The notes under the pieces: generated by a model
The model's database searches: none
Told to the model about the DNA's origin: nothing
The model's input: the letters and a program-made list of their open reading frames with translations, nothing else
Source: Janthinobacterium sp. 61
GTDB lineage: Bacteria; Pseudomonadota; Gammaproteobacteria; Burkholderiales; Burkholderiaceae_D
DNA: 64,000 nucleotides
Reading direction: 5' to 3'
Assembly (NCBI RefSeq): GCF_002846335.1
Contig: NZ_PJMQ01000001.1
Coordinates: 2,418,001-2,482,000, forward strand
Made by a program: the position numbers and the translations under genes
Shown: positions 23,818-32,883 of the stretch, piece by piece
How positions within the stretch are numbered: the first letter of the stretch is position 1
How the letters are laid out: each line of letters opens with the position of its first letter

Positions 23818-24255
23818 ATGGATATATTGAGGGAACTGCGTGATTCGGGCTTGAAAGTGACTATCCCCCGCTTGCGGATTCTGCAGCTGTTTCAAGAAGG
23901 AGGCATCAAGCACCTGAGTGCGGACGATGTCTACAAACTCTTGCTGGCCGAAAAGATCGACGTGGGCCTGGCCACCATCTACCGCGTGCTGATGCAGTTT
24001 GCCGAAGCGGGCATCCTGTTTCGCCGGCATTTCGAATCGGGCCATGCCGTCTTCGAACTCAATGAAGGCCAGCACCACGACCACCTGGTTTGCACGGGTT
24101 GTGGCAAGGTCGATGAATTTGTCGATGAAGGCATCGAACTGCGCCAGAATGAAATCGCCACCGAGCGGGGCTTCGTGCTGCACGAGCACGCGCTGTCGCT
24201 GTACGGCACCTGCGCCGAGTGCACGGCGAAGAAAATTCCGCCACGCCGGGCCTGA
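23818..24255 (+). CDS. fur: Fur-family iron-responsive regulator
   Basis: A 145-residue Fur protein: winged-helix DNA-binding half (LKVTIPRLRILQLFQEG, LATIYRVLMQFAEAGILFRRHFESGHAVFEL) and metal-binding/dimer half with HHDHLVCTGCGKVDEF and a second Cys pair (GTCAEC). An alternative ATG 9 bases upstream (23809) would give MGDMDIL. The neighbourhood (no bamE, no recN) differs from the usual betaproteobacterial fur locus, so this may be a second Fur, itself repressed through the strong Fur box 60 bp upstream. It could equally be the only Fur; the window cannot decide. Confidence 0.9.
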   Translation: MDILRELRDSGLKVTIPRLRILQLFQEGGIKHLSADDVYKLLLAEKIDVGLATIYRVLMQFAEAGILFRRHFESGHAVFELNEGQHHDHLVCTGCGKVDEFVDEGIELRQNEIATERGFVLHEHALSLYGTCAECTAKKIPPRRA

Positions 24256-24326
24256 GGCCAGCGCGCAGCGTAGCGCTCGGCACCTTGCCTGCGCTACACT
24301 GCGCGCAAGCTCGACAAAGGACAAGC

Positions 24327-24692
24327 ATGTACATCGGAGAAATCGCCCGCCTGGCGGGCACCTCGCCCAAGGCCTTGCGCCACTATGAAACGCTGGGCTT
24401 GCTGGGCGACGTGCGCCGTTCCGGCGCCTACCGCGTCTACACGCAGCAAGACCTGGCGCAAGTCAGGCTCATACGCCAGGCGCAGGCCCTGGGATTCCGC
24501 CTGGCCGAACTGCTGCCCATCCTGGCCGGCGACAACACGGACTGGGCCGCCCTGTCGCGTCACATCGCCGCCAAGCGCACACAGATACAGCAGGATATCG
24601 CCCGCCTGCGCCAGCTCGACGCGCAGCTGGCCGATATCGACACGGAAATCAGCGACTGCCTGGCACGCCAGCACTTGCAAGCGGCGGCCTGA
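24327..24692 (+). CDS. MerR-family transcription regulator
   Basis: A 121-residue MerR-type regulator; ATG 24327 follows AAAGGACAAGC. The N-terminal winged helix (YIGEIARLAGTSPKALRHYETLGLL, residues 2-26; GAYRVYTQQDLAQVRLI) is followed by the dimerisation coiled coil (HIAAKRTQIQQDIARLRQLDAQLADIDTEISDCL) with only one or two cysteines near the end (DCLARQ), so metal sensing is not obvious. The downstream gene is preceded by a promoter with the over-long spacer typical of MerR targets. Confidence 0.9.
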   Translation: MYIGEIARLAGTSPKALRHYETLGLLGDVRRSGAYRVYTQQDLAQVRLIRQAQALGFRLAELLPILAGDNTDWAALSRHIAAKRTQIQQDIARLRQLDAQLADIDTEISDCLARQHLQAAA

Positions 24693-24713
24693 ACCTGTCA
24701 CCTCACGCCGCGC

Positions 24714-24745
24714 TTGACTCTGCCATTAGGGGCAGGCTTTAGCAT
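24714..24745 (+). promoter_or_regulatory. MerR-type promoter with long spacer and internal dyad
   Basis: TTGACT (24714-24719) and TAGCAT (24740-24745, or TTAGCA one base earlier) are 19-20 bp apart, and the spacer contains the dyad CTGCC-ATTAGG-GGCAG (24720-24735). This is the geometry MerR proteins untwist to activate transcription. Confidence 0.8.
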
Positions 24746-24776
24746 GCAAGCTGTTCTTTACTGGAAAGCCTGCATC

Positions 24777-25367
24777 ATGCCCAACACGGTACCAAAACGC
24801 ATCCTGATCATCCTCGGCCACCCGTCCAGCGACAGTTTCTGCGCCGCCCTGGCCGAGGCCTACGCCGCCACGGCCCGCAGCGAAGGCCATACCGTGCGCG
24901 AGCTGCGCCTGGGCCAGCTAGACTTCGACCAGAACCTGCATGAAGGCTACCGCCAGGTACAGCCGCTGGAGGCGGACTTGCTGGCGGCGCAGGAAGCCAT
25001 CAGCTGGGCCGAACACCTGGTGTTCGCCTACCCCATCTGGTGGGGCGGCGCGCCGGCCCTGCTGAAGGGGTTTGTCGACCGCGTCTTCCTGCCCGGCTTT
25101 GCCTTCAAATACCGCCCGGGCAAGGCTTTCCCGGCCCAGCTGCTGAAGGGCCGCACGGCCCAGCTGCTGGTGACGATGGATACGCCGCCCTGGTATTTCC
25201 GCTGGGTCTACCACATGCCCGGCATCCACCAGCTACGCAAGACGACCCTGGAATTCTGCGGTGTCAAGCCCGTCAAGGTGGCCAGCTTTGGTCCCATGAT
25301 CGATTCCACCGAAGCGCAGCGGGCGCGCTGGCTGGCACAGGCGCAGGCGCTGGCCCGGCGCCTGTGA
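24777..25367 (+). CDS. NAD(P)H-dependent quinone reductase-like flavodoxin-fold protein
   Basis: A 196-residue FMN/FAD oxidoreductase of the NQO1/YwrO/MdaB type: N-terminal KRILIILGHPSSDSFCAALAEAY, the flavin loop FAYPIWWGGAPALLKGFVDRVFLPGFAFKY and a C-terminal FCGVKPVKVASFGPM. Such enzymes reduce quinones by two electrons or supply ion-channel ancillary activity. The start is set by context: the upstream ATG at 24744 lies inside the -10 box, so translation begins at 24777. Expression is probably induced by the adjacent MerR regulator. Confidence 0.88.
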   Translation: MPNTVPKRILIILGHPSSDSFCAALAEAYAATARSEGHTVRELRLGQLDFDQNLHEGYRQVQPLEADLLAAQEAISWAEHLVFAYPIWWGGAPALLKGFVDRVFLPGFAFKYRPGKAFPAQLLKGRTAQLLVTMDTPPWYFRWVYHMPGIHQLRKTTLEFCGVKPVKVASFGPMIDSTEAQRARWLAQAQALARRL

Positions 25368-25518
25368 CTTGCTTGCCATGCAGCCATCTTGCATACGGTT
25401 TTGACAAGCTGGTAATCAAGCCGTCACATTCAAAGGCTACCATGATGATATTGCCTGTTTGTCAGTCGCCTTGCCGTCGCGACAACAAGGGTCCGATTGT
25501 CATGTAAAGGTAGCCGCT

Positions 25519-26754
25519 GTGGAGTTCAACGCTTCTCGATTGCATCTTCCCCGTTATCGCACCTCCGTGGCGTTTGATCTGTGCATTCCCACGGAATCAG
25601 TGCAGGCCGACGCCAGCAATTTCGCCGTGCTGGAGCTGTTCACGGAACGGCGAGACATGATGAGCCTGCCAGTTACGGAGCAGCAGAAGCCCATCGGCTT
25701 GATCAGCCGCAACATCTTCATGTCGCAGATGTCCAAGCCCTTCTATCACGAGGTGTACGGCAAGAAAAGCTGCATCGCCTTCATGGACAAGGAACCGCTG
25801 ATCGTCGATGGCGCCATGAGCATCGAGGACCTCACCTTCCGTGCCGTGGAAGCGGGCGAAAAAGCGCTGGCCGATGGCTTCATCATCACCGAGGATGGCG
25901 CGCTGGCCGGCGTGGGCTTCGGCTTGCAGCTGATGAACGTGGTGGCCACCATGCAGGCCGAAAAGAACCGGCAAATCATGCACAGCATCGATTACGCCAG
26001 CGTGATCCAACGCGCCCTGCTGCGCACCTCCGATGCGCAATTGCGCGCCACCCTGCCCGACGCCCACCTGGAATGGCAGCCGCGCGACGTCGTCGGCGGC
26101 GATTTCTACTTCTTCGAACGCCACGCAGGCGGCTGGTTTGCCGCCATCGCCGACTGCACGGGCCATGGCGTGCCGGGCGCATTCATGACCCTGATCGCCT
26201 CGTCGGCCCTGAGCCAGGCCTTGCGCGAACTGGGGCCGCGCGATCCTGCCGCCCTGATCGGCACCGTCAGCCGCGCCATCAAGACCTTGCTGGGCCAGGA
26301 CGGCGCCGGCAGCGACAACGCTGGCCACGCCGGTTCGAACGACGGCATGGATTGCGCCTTCTTGTGTTACGACGACGCCAGCGCCAGCCTGCGTTTCGCG
26401 GGGGCGAAACTGGCGCTGCACGTGGTGGCGCCCGGCGAAGAGGCCCTGCGCGCCATCGATGGCGCGCGCATGGGCGTGGGCTATGTCGATACGCCCGCCA
26501 GCTACTGCTGGCACAACGAGACGCTAGCCATCCCCGCCGGCAGCCTGCTGTTCATCACTACCGACGGCTTGCTCGACCAGATCGGCGGCGCGCGCGACAT
26601 CGCCTATGGCAAGCGGCGCATGCGAGAGCAGCTGCTGGCGCAGCGCGACGCGCCCGCCAGCGAGGCGGCGGCGGCGCTGCTGCTGGACAGCGTCGCCTGG
26701 CAAGGCAAACAGCCGCGCCGCGACGACCTGACCTTTTTCTGTTTCCGCCTGTAG
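25519..26754 (+). CDS. siaA: CBS-domain PP2C/SpoIIE phosphatase, SiaA-type
   Basis: Signalling Ser/Thr phosphatase heading a siaABCD-like operon. I favour the GTG at 25519, preceded by AAAGG at 8 bases, over the ATG at 25459; the product is 411 residues. The N-terminal 140 residues look like a CBS-domain pair (SLPVTEQQKPIGLISRNIF ... ADGFIITEDGALAGVGFGLQ). The SpoIIE phosphatase domain follows with its metal-binding acidic motifs: PRDVVGGDFYFF, IADCTGHGVPGAFMT, TTDGLLDQIGG and PRRDDLTFFCF. Known SiaA proteins instead carry a membrane-spanning sensory/HAMP N-terminus, so this form would be cytosolic and probably nucleotide-sensing. It should dephosphorylate the SiaC-like protein. Confidence 0.85.
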   Translation: MEFNASRLHLPRYRTSVAFDLCIPTESVQADASNFAVLELFTERRDMMSLPVTEQQKPIGLISRNIFMSQMSKPFYHEVYGKKSCIAFMDKEPLIVDGAMSIEDLTFRAVEAGEKALADGFIITEDGALAGVGFGLQLMNVVATMQAEKNRQIMHSIDYASVIQRALLRTSDAQLRATLPDAHLEWQPRDVVGGDFYFFERHAGGWFAAIADCTGHGVPGAFMTLIASSALSQALRELGPRDPAALIGTVSRAIKTLLGQDGAGSDNAGHAGSNDGMDCAFLCYDDASASLRFAGAKLALHVVAPGEEALRAIDGARMGVGYVDTPASYCWHNETLAIPAGSLLFITTDGLLDQIGGARDIAYGKRRMREQLLAQRDAPASEAAAALLLDSVAWQGKQPRRDDLTFFCFRL

Positions 26755-26818
26755 TTGGGCGCCCTCGAACCACCTTATCAACAAGAAACCGGGTCACCGG
26801 CTAGCCAGGAGCACGGAC

Positions 26819-27376
26819 GTGCTGTACGAAGAATTCAACGAGTTTTGGGATGTGGCGCGCAAGCGCAACATCATCTTTTTTTACGTGGGCTATTTCTCGC
26901 AGCACGTGGTGAGCGCCATTTCCGAAACCATCAAGGCGCGCCTCGACACGGCCGGCGCGGCCGGGCCGACGCGGCGGCGCATCTTTTCCTCGTTCATCGA
27001 GATGTCGCAAAACATCATGCACTATTCGGCGGACAGCCTGACGCCCGATGCGCAGCTGGACCAGCAGATGCGGCGCGGCTCGTTTTGCATCGGCACGCGC
27101 GGCGACAGCTTTTTTCTGCTGTGCGCCAACCCCGTCTCGACGGACAACGTGGCGCAGATCCGCACCCGCCTGGAGCCGCTGCACAGCATGACGATGGAAG
27201 AAATCCGCCTCGCCTACAAGAAAGCCCTGCGCGAGGAAGCACCGTCCGACAGCAAGGGCGCGGGCCTGGGTTTCCTCACCATGGCGCGCGATGCCAGCGA
27301 GCCGCTGGAATTCGAATTCGTCCAGGATCCCCAGGAGCCGGGGCACACCATCTTCTGCATCAAAGCCATCATTTGA
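26819..27376 (+). CDS. siaB: SiaB-family protein kinase (DUF6272)
   Basis: A 185-residue GHKL-fold kinase-like protein starting at GTG 26819 behind CCAGGAG. N-box-like SFIEMSQNIMHYSAD and G-box-like SDSKGAGLGFLTMARDAS mark the nucleotide site. In Pseudomonas, SiaB phosphorylates SiaC and is opposed by the phosphatase SiaA. Here it lies 64 bp after the phosphatase and 22 bp before the SiaC-like gene, the canonical order. Confidence 0.85.
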   Translation: MLYEEFNEFWDVARKRNIIFFYVGYFSQHVVSAISETIKARLDTAGAAGPTRRRIFSSFIEMSQNIMHYSADSLTPDAQLDQQMRRGSFCIGTRGDSFFLLCANPVSTDNVAQIRTRLEPLHSMTMEEIRLAYKKALREEAPSDSKGAGLGFLTMARDASEPLEFEFVQDPQEPGHTIFCIKAII

Positions 27377-27398
27377 AAGAGCCGACTCAGGAAAGCAT

Positions 27399-27797
27399 AT
27401 GCAATTACCGTCACCACTGTTCATCGCCGCGACCCCGAGTTCGCCCGAAATCGACTTCCGTTTCGAGCAGCACACCCTGTCAATCAAGGGCGAGTCATAT
27501 CCGGAAAACGCGGCCGCCTTCTATGGCCCGTTGATCGCCGCCGTGCGCGCCTACCTGGACGGCTGCCACGAGAGCGCCATCACCGTCAACGTCTCGCTGG
27601 CCTACTTCAACAGCTCCAGCACGAAGATGCTGTTTACCCTGTTCGACATCCTGAACCAGGCAGCAGTGGAGGGCAATCAAGTGCGCCTGAACTGGTATCA
27701 CGATGAAGACGATGACACGATCCTGGAATTTGGCCAGGAGCTGCAGCAGGACTTTACGGCCCTCGACTTCCACGACCATCCCGTGCAAGGCAGCTAG
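27399..27797 (+). CDS. siaC: SiaC-family partner-switch protein (DUF1987)
   Basis: A 132-residue STAS-like regulator; ATG 27399 with AGGAAAG just upstream. The DUF1987 core is evident: ISFRFEQHTLSIKGESYPENAAAFYGPLI and AYFNSSSTKMLFTLFDIL. In Pseudomonas SiaC the phospho-accepting residue is a threonine in the corresponding F-N-T-S-S stretch; here that position reads Ser (FNSSS), still phosphorylatable. Unphosphorylated SiaC activates the diguanylate cyclase SiaD. The next gene begins 3 bp later, so they are translated together. Confidence 0.87.
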   Translation: MQLPSPLFIAATPSSPEIDFRFEQHTLSIKGESYPENAAAFYGPLIAAVRAYLDGCHESAITVNVSLAYFNSSSTKMLFTLFDILNQAAVEGNQVRLNWYHDEDDDTILEFGQELQQDFTALDFHDHPVQGS

Positions 27798-27800
27798 AGC

Positions 27801-28541
27801 ATGCACGCCGCCATCTCCGAGTCCGCCCTGGAACCCGACCTGTTCACCGTGGAAGCGGCGGCGCTTGCTGCCGCGCGTCGCATGCACGCCGACGTCCATG
27901 CCAGCGGCGAGGCGCAGCGCCGCGTGCTCGGTGAACTGATCAATCACTACGAACGGCTGATGCGCGAGACGCGGCGCCTGATCGGCCGCAGCGACCGCGC
28001 CGAGCGCGACATGCATTTGCTGAACCGGCAATTGCAAACCCTGGCCGGCCAGCTTGAATATCGCGCCACGCACGACCCGCTGACGGGCGCCCTGAACCGC
28101 GGCGCCGTGATAGAGCATGCCTCGCGCTGCCTGGCCCAGGGCGACATGGCCCTGATCGTGCTCGACATCGACCTGTTCAAGCAGGTCAACGACGATTTTG
28201 GCCACCCGGCCGGCGACGGCGTGATCCAGGCCGTGGTCGACTGCCTGAAGGGCTTGCTAGGACAGGAAACGGCCATCGGCCGGGTCGGCGGTGAAGAATT
28301 TTCCGTGGTCTGGCCCACCTCTTCGCGCGACGACGCGGCGACAGTGGCGCAGCGCATCTGCGAGAGCGTCGGCCGCCAGCGACATGCGGCGCCCATCACG
28401 CGGGCCATCACCGTCAGCGTGGGCCTGAGCTGGAACCGCGCCGGAACAGCCTTCGAGACGGCCTACAGCCATGCGGACCAGGCCCTGTACCAGGCCAAGC
28501 GCGAAGGACGTAACTGCGTGCGCCAGTGGCTGGAAAGCTGA
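27801..28541 (+). CDS. siaD: SiaD-type diguanylate cyclase (GGDEF)
   Basis: A soluble 246-residue enzyme making cyclic di-GMP. Residues about 30-85 form a coiled coil (VLGELINHYERLMRETRRLIGRSDRAERDMHLLNRQLQTLAGQLEYR), the SiaC-binding and dimerising region in the family, followed by the GGDEF domain: DPLTGALNRGAVIEHA, LDIDLFKQVNDDFGH and the active-site GGEEF (in AIGRVGGEEFSVVW). No RxxD inhibitory site precedes GGEEF by five residues, so product feedback is probably absent, leaving control to SiaC. Last gene of the operon; it faces a convergent gene 1 bp away. Confidence 0.9.
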   Translation: MHAAISESALEPDLFTVEAAALAAARRMHADVHASGEAQRRVLGELINHYERLMRETRRLIGRSDRAERDMHLLNRQLQTLAGQLEYRATHDPLTGALNRGAVIEHASRCLAQGDMALIVLDIDLFKQVNDDFGHPAGDGVIQAVVDCLKGLLGQETAIGRVGGEEFSVVWPTSSRDDAATVAQRICESVGRQRHAAPITRAITVSVGLSWNRAGTAFETAYSHADQALYQAKREGRNCVRQWLES

Positions 28542-28542
28542 A

Positions 28543-29268
28543 TCAGCGGCCAGGCTCGCGCGCCATGCTGCCGTCGCGGCGCATGGCGGCAGCGGCGCGC
28601 TGCATGGCAGCCACCTGCGCCTCGGGCACCTTGAGGTTGCAGGCCAGGTAAGTCTGCACGCGATTAAAGGTCAGCAGCGGTTCCACCTTGCCCTCCCACT
28701 CCTTGCCGACAAACGGCTTGCTGCCCACCGCCATGCCCACGGCCCACAGATCTATGCGCCCAAGCAACAGTTTTTGCGGATTGAGCCACTCCTGCGTCAC
28801 GGGCGCCACGCTCAGGCCATGCTGGCGCAGGTAGTCGTCGCGCGCGTCGCCCAGCACCGTACCGATCACCAGGCCGCGCGCATCGGCTAGCGTGCGCAGC
28901 GTCAGATGCCGCTCGGCCAGGCCATACAGTATCCACTCCGCTTCGTTGAGGGGGCCGATCCAGCGAAATTGCGCTTCGCGCTCTTGCGTGCGGGTGGTGG
29001 AAAAGATGCAGGTGTCGGCTTCGCGCAGCGCCTGCGCATACGCGCGCTTCCACGGCAGTAATTCGATACTGTGGGCGATGCCGGCGCGCGCCATGATGTC
29101 GCGCACCTTCGTGGTTTCGCGTCCGACAACGACATTGCCTTCCATCATGCTCGATGGCGGCAAGTGCTCGCCAACGATGCGCAGGCCAGCCGCCGCGGCC
29201 AGCGCCGGCATCAGCAGCGCCACTGCCAGCAGCCGTGCCATGCTTGCTTGTTTCATGCTTGCTTTCAT
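28543..29268 (-). CDS. Periplasmic solute-binding protein (family 3-like)
   Basis: A 241-residue secreted protein with signal peptide (MARLLAVALLMPALAAAAG) and a type II periplasmic-binding fold: LRIVGEHLPPSSM, WKRAYAQALREADTCIFSTTRTQEREAQFRWIGPL, LADARGLVIGTVLGDARDDYL. No permease or ATPase gene is adjacent, so it may be an orphan receptor or a sensor feeding cyclic-di-GMP signalling next door; that link is speculation from position only. Ligand unknown. ATGs at 29268, 29256 and 29241 are all possible starts. Confidence 0.8.
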   Translation of the reverse strand: MKASMKQASMARLLAVALLMPALAAAAGLRIVGEHLPPSSMMEGNVVVGRETTKVRDIMARAGIAHSIELLPWKRAYAQALREADTCIFSTTRTQEREAQFRWIGPLNEAEWILYGLAERHLTLRTLADARGLVIGTVLGDARDDYLRQHGLSVAPVTQEWLNPQKLLLGRIDLWAVGMAVGSKPFVGKEWEGKVEPLLTFNRVQTYLACNLKVPEAQVAAMQRAAAAMRRDGSMAREPGR

Positions 29269-29413
29269 CTGCTACAGGGGGATTTCCGCCGATGTTACCA
29301 TCGGCCCGCGTCAGCATCGCTGCATATTGCCAATTACACCATTCATTTTCCGCAATGTGGCAACAGGCCAACGCCGGGACGATCACTGTGCAGGGGAAAA
29401 AGGGAAGAATAAC

Positions 29414-29509
29414 TGGCGGAAAACAGTAGGAGTCGAACCTACGGGAGAACGTCTGACGCCCTCCACCGGGTTTGAAGCCCGGCCACATCACCGGATGAGT
29501 GTGCTTTCC
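29414..29509 (-). tRNA. selC: tRNA-Sec (anticodon UCA)
   Basis: Selenocysteine tRNA, 96 bases including an encoded CCA. Read on the minus strand it has the long 8-bp acceptor stem (GGAAAGCA with TGTTTTCC), anticodon arm CCGGG-CTTCAAA-CCCGG with UCA anticodon (bases 29473-29475), a long variable arm (GGAG...CTCC) and T arm GTAGG-TTCGACT-CCTAC. It starts 12 bp after the selB stop codon and is probably co-transcribed with selAB. Confidence 0.97.
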
Positions 29510-29521
29510 GCGGTGCCTGAG

Positions 29522-31477
29522 CTAGCTGTTGGGCAAGGCTGCACTATAGGACCACAGTGCTTGCGGGCACAATAGATGCCCATTGCCAACACGGCGAGTA
29601 TAACCGACGCGGTCAAAGAATTCCAAGACCTGGATCGCACGCTTGCGGCCCAGGCCGCTGGCGTCGCGGAAGGTCGCCGCCCCGACGGCGCCACTGCCGG
29701 CCGGCAAGCCGCCACCCTCTTCCGCCCCTTGCGCCAATTCCCGCACCAGTTGCGCCAGCTCGGCAAGCGCCGCCTGGTGATAAAACAGGTCGTGCACCAC
29801 CTGACTGATCTGCCCTGCCTTGGCAAGTTTACGAAGTAGCTTGCGCGTTTCGTCCTCGGCCAGGCCGAAGTCGCGCGCCAGGTCGCGCGTCCACGCCGGC
29901 TCGAAGCGCCCCTGCAGCAAAGCCGCCAGCAAGGGCTCGGCCACCGTTTGCTCCTGCGGCGTCAGTTCCACGCTGTGCGTCGGCAGATGCAGGCTGGCGC
30001 CGCGCGCCTGGAGCTCGCCGCGCGCCAGCAAGCCTTCGACCAGATGGCTCCACAAGGCGTCTTCCATCTCTGCGTCGACGATGCGCTTCAGGCGCCACAG
30101 TTCCGGCCCCGCTTCATCGGGTGCGCGCGCGTGGAACACCGCCAGGGCGGCCAGCACGCGCTCTTCCAGCGCGGCCTGCGCCGCCGGCGCCAGCAGCAGG
30201 GCATCGCCACCGCGCAGGGCGATGCGCCGCGTATCGGCCGGCAGCGCGATGGCGTTCGCCGGCAGCAGCGACAGGCGCACCAGCAGCGACTCGCGCAAGC
30301 CCAGCGGGCTTTGCGCCAGCAGCGCCGCATAGTCGCCCTGCGCGACAAAGGCAGCGAGGGCATCGAGCCAGGCAAACCTGGCCGGGCTGCGCCGCTTTCG
30401 CGCGGGGCCGAACGGGTCGAGCACCATGCCGCCGCCCACCGTCTGCGTCGCTTGCGCATTGCGCACGACGAAACGGTCGCCCGGCACGCCGTGCATGGGG
30501 GCGTCGAATACCAGCTGCACTCTCCCCGTCTGCCCCGGCGACAGCGTCTCGCCATCGAGCATGACGGCGCGCGCCAGTTGGTGCGCTGCGCCCAGATGCA
30601 CGTGCAGCGGCGACCAGGCTTTCAATTGCACGCCGGCGTCGGGCAGCAAAGTCAGTTCCACGTCGATACGCTCCGAGCATTGCGCCAGTTCCGGCGCGAC
30701 GATCCAGTTGCCCCGTTCGATGCGTTCGCGGTCGATGCCGGCCAGGTTCAGCGCCAGGCGCTGGCCCGCCATGCCCGTCTCGGCTGCGCGGTTTTGCGCA
30801 TGGATGCTGCGCACGCGCGCGCTTGCGCCGCCGGGTGCCAGCTGCAGGGTGTCCCCCACCCTGGCCATGCCGGCCAGCGCCGTGCCGGTGACGATGGTGC
30901 CCTGTCCCGACAAGGTAAACACGCGGTCCACGCCCAGGCGGAACAAACGTCGTTCATCGCGCTGTGGCAAGCTGCGCGACACTTGCGTCAAGTGCGCCAG
31001 CAAGGCGGCCACGCCGGCATCGTTGTCGCGGCTGGCGGCCGTGGGGAAAATCGGGCTGCCCACCAATGGCGTGCCGGCCAGCAGCGCCTCGATCTCCGCT
31101 TCCACCTGCGCCACGCGGGCGCTGTCGGCGCGGTCGATCTTGGTCAGCGCCACGGCGCCCCGCGTCACGCCCAGCAACTGCAGGATGGCCAGGTGCTCGT
31201 ACGTCTGCGGCATGATGCCATCGTCGGCCGCCACCACCAGCAGGGCAAAGTCGATGCCCGTCACGCCGGAAGCCATGGTGCGGATGAATTTTTCGTGGCC
31301 GGGCACGTCGATCACGCCCAGCACCGTGCCGTCCGCCAGCGGCAGATAGGCATAACCAAGTTCAATCGAGATGCCGCGCGCCTGCTCTTCCTTCAGGCGG
31401 TCCGTGTGCACGCCCGTCAGCGCCCGCGTGAGCGTCGTCTTGCCATGGTCGATATGGCCTGCGGTACCGACGATCAT
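29522..31477 (-). CDS. selB: Selenocysteine-specific elongation factor SelB
   Basis: GTPase that carries Sec-tRNA to the ribosome and recognises the hairpin behind the UGA codon. The start at 31477 overlaps the selA stop (ATGA) and gives 651 residues; the much longer frame to 31984 is not real. G motifs are complete: [15 protein letters not shown] (G1), [12 protein letters not shown] (G3) and LTKID (G4). Domains II-III follow, then winged-helix repeats in the C-terminal third ([46 protein letters not shown]) that bind SECIS RNA. Sits between selA and selC. Confidence 0.96.
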   Translation of the reverse strand: MIVGTAGHIDHGKTTLTRALTGVHTDRLKEEQARGISIELGYAYLPLADGTVLGVIDVPGHEKFIRTMASGVTGIDFALLVVAADDGIMPQTYEHLAILQLLGVTRGAVALTKIDRADSARVAQVEAEIEALLAGTPLVGSPIFPTAASRDNDAGVAALLAHLTQVSRSLPQRDERRLFRLGVDRVFTLSGQGTIVTGTALAGMARVGDTLQLAPGGASARVRSIHAQNRAAETGMAGQRLALNLAGIDRERIERGNWIVAPELAQCSERIDVELTLLPDAGVQLKAWSPLHVHLGAAHQLARAVMLDGETLSPGQTGRVQLVFDAPMHGVPGDRFVVRNAQATQTVGGGMVLDPFGPARKRRSPARFAWLDALAAFVAQGDYAALLAQSPLGLRESLLVRLSLLPANAIALPADTRRIALRGGDALLLAPAAQAALEERVLAALAVFHARAPDEAGPELWRLKRIVDAEMEDALWSHLVEGLLARGELQARGASLHLPTHSVELTPQEQTVAEPLLAALLQGRFEPAWTRDLARDFGLAEDETRKLLRKLAKAGQISQVVHDLFYHQAALAELAQLVRELAQGAEEGGGLPAGSGAVGAATFRDASGLGRKRAIQVLEFFDRVGYTRRVGNGHLLCPQALWSYSAALPNS

Positions 31478-32883
31478 GCGGACAACTCGTCGAGCTGCGC
31501 GATGAAGGCCGTCTCGTGCGCCGCTTCCAGGCAGCGCAGGTCCAGCCACAGCGCTTCCTGGCCGATGCGCCCGATGACGGGGCACGGCAAGGCGCGCAGG
31601 CGCTGCTCCAGCATTCCCAATGGATTGCTCAGGCGCGAGCCGGGGGCGCTGCGGATGGCCAGGCCAAAGCTGGGCAGCTGGTCGACGGGCAAGGCGCCGC
31701 TGCCGATCTGGCTTTTCATGGCTTCGGCGGTGACCACGTAGGCAGCACCGAGCACGCTTTGCAACTGCGGCAGCAGCAGCTCGGCTTGCGCGCGCATGGC
31801 GCCGGCGGCGCGCGTCAGCAGGCGCAAGGTGGTCAGGCGTTCGGCCAGCAAGTCCGGCGCGCGGTACAGCTGCAGCACCGGGGCCAATGCGGCCAGGGTC
31901 AGCTTGCCCACACGCAGCGCACGTTTCAAGGGGTTGCGCTTGATCTTCGCGATCAGGTCGGCGCGCCCGACGATGACGCCGCATTGGGGCCCGCCCAGCA
32001 ATTTATCGCCGCTGAAGGTCACCAGGTCGGCGCCGGCTGCTATGGTTTCGCGCACCGTCGTTTCATGTGGCAGGCCGTATTGCGCCAGGTCGACCAGAGT
32101 GCCGCTGCCCAGGTCCACGGCCGTCGGCACGCCGTGTTTGGATGCCAGCGGCACGAGTTCGTCGAGTTCCACGCTTTTCGTGAAACCGGTGATCGCGTAA
32201 TTGCTGCAATGGACCTTCATCAAGAGGGCCGTGTCCTCATTCACGCCATTGGCGTAATCGGCCAGGTGGGTGCGGTTGGTGCTGCCCACTTCGCGCAGCA
32301 CGGCGCCCGCGCGCGTCATCACGTCGGGGATGCGGAAGGCGCCGCCGATTTCCACCAGTTCGCCGCGCGAGACGACGACCTCTTTATTCTGCGCCAGGGT
32401 ATTGAGCATCAGCAGCACGGCGGCCGCATTGTTGTTGACGATGGTAGCCGCTTCTGCTCCCGTCAGTTCGCGCAGCAATTCCTCGACCAGGTCGTCGCGG
32501 TCGCCGCGCTTGCCCGTTTCCAGGTCGAACTCCAGGTTCATCGGCCACTGCAGCGCTTCCACCACGGCTTGCACGGCGGCGTCGGGCAGCAGCGCGCGGC
32601 CCAGATTCGTATGCAGCACGGTGCCCGTCAGGTTGAACACGGCGCGCAGCTGCGAGCGTGATCGGGCCTGCAGCCGCTCGGCCATTTGCGCGACGATGGC
32701 AGCAAGCGATGCGCCCTCTTCGCAGACTGCACCGGCCAGCATGGCCGCGCGCAGTTCCGCCAGCACGGCGCGCGCGCAGGCCAATGTTTGCGCGCGGCCG
32801 TAGTGCGCAATCAGGGCGAGGCAAGCCGCGTCGCCCAATATGCGGTCGACCGACGGCAGGCGCACGGTTTGCCCCGTCGTCAT
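31474..32883 (-). CDS. selA: L-seryl-tRNA(Sec) selenium transferase SelA
   Basis: Pyridoxal-phosphate enzyme converting seryl-tRNA(Sec) to selenocysteinyl-tRNA using selenophosphate. 469 residues from the ATG at 32883, which overlaps the fdhE stop by ATGA. Conserved features: [22 protein letters not shown] near residue 80, [24 protein letters not shown] and the PLP-lysine motif [18 protein letters not shown]. Coupled on both sides, so fdhE-selA-selB are one translational unit. The selenophosphate donor gene selD is not in the window. Confidence 0.96.
   Translation of the reverse strand: MTTGQTVRLPSVDRILGDAACLALIAHYGRAQTLACARAVLAELRAAMLAGAVCEEGASLAAIVAQMAERLQARSRSQLRAVFNLTGTVLHTNLGRALLPDAAVQAVVEALQWPMNLEFDLETGKRGDRDDLVEELLRELTGAEAATIVNNNAAAVLLMLNTLAQNKEVVVSRGELVEIGGAFRIPDVMTRAGAVLREVGSTNRTHLADYANGVNEDTALLMKVHCSNYAITGFTKSVELDELVPLASKHGVPTAVDLGSGTLVDLAQYGLPHETTVRETIAAGADLVTFSGDKLLGGPQCGVIVGRADLIAKIKRNPLKRALRVGKLTLAALAPVLQLYRAPDLLAERLTTLRLLTRAAGAMRAQAELLLPQLQSVLGAAYVVTAEAMKSQIGSGALPVDQLPSFGLAIRSAPGSRLSNPLGMLEQRLRALPCPVIGRIGQEALWLDLRCLEAAHETAFIAQLDELSA

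Noticed and set aside
29522..31984. 820-codon frame extending SelB upstream into selA
   Set aside because: The GTPase G1 motif begins 7 residues after the ATG at 31477, which overlaps the selA stop; the extension only reads selA in another frame.
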